A stretch of DNA of 64,000 nucleotides from Guptibacillus hwajinpoensis (GTDB taxonomy: Bacteria; Bacillota; Bacilli; Bacillales; Guptibacillaceae). Shown piece by piece: positions 60,230-64,000 of this stretch; the first letter of the stretch is position 1, and the number at the start of each line of letters is the position of its first letter. Below the pieces are notes generated by a model that was given only the letters and a program-made list of their open reading frames with translations, made no database searches and had not been told where the DNA came from. The position numbers and the translations under genes were made by a program. The stretch spans positions 62,001 to 126,000 of the forward strand of contig NZ_JAIVKU010000007.1 of the NCBI RefSeq assembly GCF_020524165.1, in the 5' to 3' direction.

Positions 60230-60904
60230 CTATTTAGATCCTGCCGTCCACTTCATCTTCCATTTGTAGGCCCGGTCCATTTGTTGATGTCCACTGAAGT
60301 ACTCTACAAGCCTTCTTACTTTAAATGTTTTATCGTTGATATTTTCGATCATGGCAATGGCACACATATTTTGCCCGTTGCGATGCTCATCTAACTTCAC
60401 AGTGATATCTTCTCCATCATCGTATGTTAACGTGACAACGCCATCAGCTTCTGACCAATTTACTGCTCCTTCATAGATAAATGCATAAATGAGAACGCGC
60501 TTGATTTCTGAAATACGGCTCCCATTAATTCGCAAGTTTTCTCCACCAGCAATTGCACCCGTTCGATCATCCGCATCCAATTGCATATAAGGAATTTGCT
60601 CAAACGCCCCAAAGGCATCTCCAAGTGCTTGAACGCACCCCTTCTTTCCATTCTTTAGTTCATAGAGACAACCAAGATCAAGATCTGTATGTTGAGATTG
60701 TGTTTTGTTTTTAAAAAAATTTGAGAAAAAACCTGAGGGCTGCTCATTGCTTCCTATACTCCAATTAAGATTGACCAGTATCTCTCCCAGAGGCATGCTT
60801 GATTTAGAAAGGTTAATCGATTCTCCCTTTTTCTTTAATTCAATCACTCTGACACCCCAATCCGTAAAATCATATTCCAATTTTAAACATTCGACACATT
60901 TCAA
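60230..60904 (-). CDS. TerA/TerD-like protein of Ter locus
   Basis: Protein of 224 aa with a TerD-type beta-sandwich: VIELKKKGESINLSKSSMPLGEILVNLNWSIG, DLDLGCLYELKNGKKGCVQALGD, AGGENLRINGSRISEIKRVLIYAFIYEG. It lacks the complete HTGDNRTGEG acidic loop of TerD and so resembles TerA-group proteins. The N-terminus contains a CVEC pair. TTG start with AAGGAG six bases upstream. It heads the TerA-like/ATP-grasp/VWA block; no promoter was found in the 73 bp before it. Confidence 0.78.
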   Translation of the reverse strand: MKCVECLKLEYDFTDWGVRVIELKKKGESINLSKSSMPLGEILVNLNWSIGSNEQPSGFFSNFFKNKTQSQHTDLDLGCLYELKNGKKGCVQALGDAFGAFEQIPYMQLDADDRTGAIAGGENLRINGSRISEIKRVLIYAFIYEGAVNWSEADGVVTLTYDDGEDITVKLDEHRNGQNMCAIAMIENINDKTFKVRRLVEYFSGHQQMDRAYKWKMKWTAGSK

Positions 60905-60922
60905 AATACTCCTTTTTTCGTC

Positions 60923-60966
60923 AAAAAAATAAAGCGCAAACCTTTATAAGGTCCGCACTCTATTTT
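60923..60966 (-). terminator. Terminator after the PTS permease gene
   Basis: Minus-strand arms AGTGCGGACC and GGTTTGCGCT (three G-T pairs) with loop TTATAA and a long T-run downstream. Confidence 0.7.
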
Positions 60967-60977
60967 TAATTAAACGT

Positions 60978-62924
60978 TTATTTAATTTGTTCTAATAGAT
61001 CATAAGCTTCTTTCTTTGTTTGAACTGTTAAAAGATTTTCTCTAAATTGATCATCCATCAATTGACGTGAAAGCATTTGAAGAATTTTTAAGTGAGCATC
61101 TCCTTCGCTCTCTTTCGGAACAGCAATCATAAAAATTAATCGAGCCTTTGTTCCATCTAAGCTGTTCCAATCGATTCCTTCTGGTTTCAATCCAAAGACG
61201 ACGCGTGGTTCACGTACAGCAGAAGATTTTCCATGTGGAATAGCGATATTCATTCCGATTCCTGTCGAACTTTCATTCTCACGGCTAATGATTGCGTCTC
61301 TAAATTGGTGGCTTGAATCAATAACGCCTTCTCCTTCTAATTTCGCAATCATCTCATCGATTACATCGTCACGATTTGAGCCTTTTAGTTCAATGTCAAT
61401 GAGCCTTTCATTCGTAATATCTGTAAGTTTTGTGATTTCGGTTGCGGTAGATTGAGGCTCTTTTATATTTTGAGTAGGCTGCTTCTCCGCTAATTCTTCA
61501 CTATTTAGTTCCATACCAACTCCAGCTACCTCGACAACAGCATCTTTTTTCAATAAGTTAACTAGAATAGCTGTTACAAATGCTCCTACAATAACGGCCA
61601 AGAAAAACATCAATACATTATCTATTGCACCTAGAACCGCTACAATTGGTCCACCATGAGCAACCCGATCTCCTACATTTCCCATCATCGCTATAACGGA
61701 TCCTGTAATTGACCCTGCCATAATACTCGGAATCACTCGAATTGGGTCCTGAGCAGCGAAGGGAATAGCTCCCTCAGTAATGCCGAACAGTCCCATTGTA
61801 AAAGATGCTTTTCCGGTTTCTCTCTCGGCTTCTTCATATTTTCGCTTTTTAAGAAATGTTGCAAGTCCCATCCCGATTGGAGGGATACAGATGGCGGCCG
61901 CGATTGGCCCCATGATTTCATAATTTCCTTCCCCAATCATTGCAGCACCGAATAAGAATGCAACTTTATTAACAGGCCCTCCCATATCAAAGGAAATCAT
62001 TGCTCCAAGAATAACGGCTAGAAGAATCGAACTTGTTCCTTGCATTCCTGATAGCCAGCTCGTCAATGATTCAAATACCTGTGCAACTGGAGCCCCTACA
62101 ATAAAGACGAATATTAACCCAACAATGAGCGACGCAAAAACAGGTATAATGATAATTGGCATAATCGGCTGTACTGCTTTAGGTACCTTAATACGTTTAA
62201 TGGCTAGTGCTACATAACCAGCCAAAAAGCCAGCGATCATACCACCAATAAAACCTGCTCCAGCTTCACTTCCATAGAAACTTCCATTTGCAGCGATATA
62301 TCCACCAATCACCCCTGGAGCAAGACCAGGTCTATCAGCAATACTATAGGCAATAAAACCAGCAAGGATAGGGATCATGAATGTGAATGATGCTCCACCT
62401 AATTGTTCAATTGTTTTCCAGAATGAATCTTCAGGAATGACAAGACCACTTTCTGTCGGCTTTCCTCCTATTGTTAAGGCAATAGCAATTAATAATCCCC
62501 CTACAACGATAAACGGGATCATATAAGATACACCATTCATGAGATGGCGATAAATTGGGTTTTGCTTATCTTTCTTATCCTTCTTATCCTCATTTTCTTT
62601 ACCGCCTGAACTAAATACCGGCACCTCACCATTTTGGTGCTTGTTAATTAACTGTTCAGGCCTACGTATACCGTCCTGAACCCCAACTATGAGAACTTTT
62701 TTACCGATAAAACGTCCCTTTTCAACCGTTTTATCTGCCGCAATAATTATGCCATCGGCTTCCTCTATGTCTTTCTTAGAAAACTCATTCTCTACTCCAA
62801 TTGATCCTTGAGTTTCAACTTTCATTTCAATGCCTAACTTATCGGCTGCTTTTTGAAGATTTTCAGCTGCCATGTAAGTGTGCGCAATTCCATTTGGACA
62901 CGATGTAATCGCTAACAATTTCAT
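60978..62924 (-). CDS. manP: PTS fructose/mannose-type EIIBCA permease (ManP-like)
   Basis: Membrane sugar permease and phosphotransferase of 648 aa with domain order EIIB-EIIC-EIIA. EIIB (1-105) has the phospho-Cys at residue 9 in SCPNGIAHTYMAAENL; a charged linker precedes EIIC (about 125-465, eight to nine helices, GFIGGMIAGFLAGYVAL); EIIA (about 505-648) has the phospho-His near 567 in STGIGMNIAIPHGKS. The B-C-A order and length fit B. subtilis ManP (650 aa) rather than FruA (A-B-C). The neighbouring regulator supports this. Substrate could still be fructose. Confidence 0.8.
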   Translation of the reverse strand: MKLLAITSCPNGIAHTYMAAENLQKAADKLGIEMKVETQGSIGVENEFSKKDIEEADGIIIAADKTVEKGRFIGKKVLIVGVQDGIRRPEQLINKHQNGEVPVFSSGGKENEDKKDKKDKQNPIYRHLMNGVSYMIPFIVVGGLLIAIALTIGGKPTESGLVIPEDSFWKTIEQLGGASFTFMIPILAGFIAYSIADRPGLAPGVIGGYIAANGSFYGSEAGAGFIGGMIAGFLAGYVALAIKRIKVPKAVQPIMPIIIIPVFASLIVGLIFVFIVGAPVAQVFESLTSWLSGMQGTSSILLAVILGAMISFDMGGPVNKVAFLFGAAMIGEGNYEIMGPIAAAICIPPIGMGLATFLKKRKYEEAERETGKASFTMGLFGITEGAIPFAAQDPIRVIPSIMAGSITGSVIAMMGNVGDRVAHGGPIVAVLGAIDNVLMFFLAVIVGAFVTAILVNLLKKDAVVEVAGVGMELNSEELAEKQPTQNIKEPQSTATEITKLTDITNERLIDIELKGSNRDDVIDEMIAKLEGEGVIDSSHQFRDAIISRENESSTGIGMNIAIPHGKSSAVREPRVVFGLKPEGIDWNSLDGTKARLIFMIAVPKESEGDAHLKILQMLSRQLMDDQFRENLLTVQTKKEAYDLLEQIK

Positions 62925-62944
62925 TTATTATCCCCCTCTTCATT

Positions 62945-62958
62945 CGTAATCGCTTACA
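62945..62958 (-). promoter_or_regulatory. Catabolite-responsive element (cre) upstream of manP
   Basis: Minus-strand TGTAAGCGATTACG fits the cre consensus TGWAANCGNTNWCA at all but the last position, 20 bp before the manP start, where CcpA binding would block expression during growth on preferred sugars. Confidence 0.6.
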
Positions 62959-62998
62959 TAAATCGTAACGTAAGATTAGAATGAAAAAGAGTTAATAT

Positions 62999-63019
62999 TT
63001 TACCGGAGCTTTCGGTAAA
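62999..63019 (-). other. Short hairpin after the PRD regulator gene
   Basis: Minus-strand TTTACCG-AAAGCTC-CGGTAAA, a 7-bp stem followed by an A/T-rich stretch just after the regulator stop. It could be a weak terminator or processing site between manR and manP. Confidence 0.45.
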
Positions 63020-63026
63020 GTAGACT

Positions 63027-64000
63027 TTATTTCTCAGTTACATTTGTTTCCAGACAATTGATAAAATCCTTTGCGCTTTTTTGTTGTGTTAACTTTTTTA
63101 AGAAAAAAGGGTGCTCACTAATTGAGGAGATCTCCCTAAACAACTCACGAGTAACGCCATTCCCTTGATTTCCAAGAGCTAATAGAAATACCAAATTAAC
63201 CTGCTCATCTTCCCATTCAATCGGCTCTTTCAACACGGCAACCGCTATACCCGATTTATGTATAAGGTTAGGGTTACCATGAGGAATTGCAATGCCAGAA
63301 CCAATTGCGGTTGAAGAGGTTCGCTCTCTTACAAGAGCATTGTGCACATATTCTTTTTTTACAAATCCCTTTTCATACAAAGCATTCGAGAGCATTTCAA
63401 TGACTTTATAGCGGTGATTTTCATCATGCTGAACGAACACAAGATCCGACTGAAGATAAGTAGAAAATACGGCATTGCGCCTTTCTTCACGGTTTGCTTG
63501 ATCCAATTCTCCCATAAAGGATTTCAACTTACTTTCCTCTTCAATATTAAGAAGTGGTGAAATGACAATATGGGGAATCGAGTGACGCTCCAACTCAACT
63601 GTAGAGATGATAAAATCCACTTGATGGTGATTAAGAAAATCTTGTAATGCTGTACGTCCTATACAGTTTAAAATTGTCAAAGAAGAAAATTTCCGTTCAA
63701 GCTTTGTTTGTAGCAGTTGAGACATCCCAACACCTAAATGACAAACAATCACCACATTCTTCTTTTCTCCACGATTGGATTGTAACCGCTCAACCGCAGC
63801 TTCAAAATGAAGGGTTAAATAAGCTATTTCATCCTCTGGAACCGATAATTTCCACTCATCCTTCATTTCTTCTGTTATTTGAAGTAATAAATCAAACAAG
63901 TAGGGATACATGCTTTTAATCTCTTGAAGCATAGGATTAGACACAGATAGCCCATACTGTATGCGGTTTAAAGCCGCATACAGATGCACCAAAAGACCCT
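63027..64000 (-). CDS. manR: PRD-containing transcriptional activator with EIIB and EIIA domains (ManR-like), 5' partial
   Basis: C-terminal 323 residues of a BglG/MtlR-type regulator; the frame stays open to the window edge (in-frame residues GLL before 63992), so the N-terminal HTHs and PRD1 are missing. Visible are a PRD2 domain with ALNRIQYGLSVSNPML and EIAYLTLHFEAAVERL, an EIIB(Gat)-like domain with phospho-Cys in CHLGVGMSQLLQTKLE, and an EIIA(Fru)-like domain with phospho-His in STAIGSGIAIPHGNPNL. Phosphorylation by HPr and the cognate EII would control activation of manP downstream, as for B. subtilis ManR. Confidence 0.8.
   Translation of the reverse strand, partial: GLLVHLYAALNRIQYGLSVSNPMLQEIKSMYPYLFDLLLQITEEMKDEWKLSVPEDEIAYLTLHFEAAVERLQSNRGEKKNVVIVCHLGVGMSQLLQTKLERKFSSLTILNCIGRTALQDFLNHHQVDFIISTVELERHSIPHIVISPLLNIEEESKLKSFMGELDQANREERRNAVFSTYLQSDLVFVQHDENHRYKVIEMLSNALYEKGFVKKEYVHNALVRERTSSTAIGSGIAIPHGNPNLIHKSGIAVAVLKEPIEWEDEQVNLVFLLALGNQGNGVTRELFREISSISEHPFFLKKLTQQKSAKDFINCLETNVTEK

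Noticed and set aside
1..64000. CRISPR array, prophage, transposase or rRNA/tRNA genes
   Set aside because: No spaced direct repeats, integrase, transposase or structural RNA patterns were seen while reading both strands.

Overview
The window is about 64 kb of chromosome from a low-GC Gram-positive of the Bacillaceae. Supporting this are strong GGAGG-type ribosome binding sites, frequent TTG/GTG starts, T-tailed intrinsic terminators, and gene sets recognisable from Bacillus subtilis (liaIHFSR, helD, yfmJ, yfmM, yhfW, ykhA, yceCDEFGH, manR/manP). A genus cannot be named from the sequence alone. I saw no rRNA, tRNA, CRISPR array, insertion sequence or prophage; this is ordinary chromosome with several accessory systems.

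Layout. 1-2.7 kb: an oxidoreductase cut by the window edge, a TspO-like membrane protein and a YitT protein. 2.9-6.5 kb: the cell-envelope stress operon liaI-liaH-liaF-liaS-liaR (minus strand, no liaG). 6.6-11.9 kb: small YtzI- and YwbE-like genes, a secreted TIM-barrel protein, HelD, and a wall-anchored protein with a duplicated domain. 11.9-13.1 kb: a DedA-type membrane protein followed by a peroxiredoxin-like gene whose redox motif is UxxC. The first cysteine codon is an in-frame TGA with a bacterial SECIS-like hairpin 18 nt downstream, so this is a probable selenoprotein that conventional gene calling truncates. 13.3-17.7 kb: a class III aminotransferase and YjiH transporter-like operon with a sigma-54 promoter and its PAS/AAA+ activator; a 16-bp palindrome recurs three times around them. 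17.7-21.3 kb: a staygreen-domain protein, a secreted nuclease and the ABC-F protein YfmM.

21.3-31.9 kb: a compact six-gene minus-strand operon: Hpt-REC-GGDEF-REC protein, HEAT-repeat protein, processive GT2 glycosyltransferase, membrane-anchored glycosidase-like protein, single-domain response regulator and hybrid histidine kinase. It looks like an exopolysaccharide synthase wired to phosphorelay and cyclic-di-GMP signalling. 32-39.9 kb: a Rieske oxidoreductase (YhfW), a MarR-MFS pair behind a perfect operator palindrome, an AGCS symporter, a phosphoglycerate-mutase-like phosphatase, a luciferase-like monooxygenase and an AI-2E family permease. 40.1-41.1 kb: an acyl-CoA thioesterase (YkhA) preceded by a terminator, a cobalamin riboswitch, a sigma-A promoter and two tandem 20-bp palindromes, which is an unexpected B12 connection. 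41.1-48.2 kb: a DsbA-like/DoxX pair, a split ThrE exporter, a TPR-like protein, a hydrolase, a second AGCS symporter with a long structured leader, and a CsbD protein.

48.2-60.9 kb: a large Ter stress-response locus. It has the B. subtilis order yceC-D-E-F-G-H, with a four-gene module (HpcH/citrate-lyase-like, PRTase, StiP, HAD) inserted between yceF and yceG and a TerA-like/ATP-grasp/VWA block upstream. An ECF-type promoter (TGAAAC-N16-CGTA) precedes yceC. 60.9-64 kb: a mannose/fructose-type PTS EIIBCA permease and its PRD regulator, cut by the right edge. Everything is inferred from reading the sequence; no database search was run.
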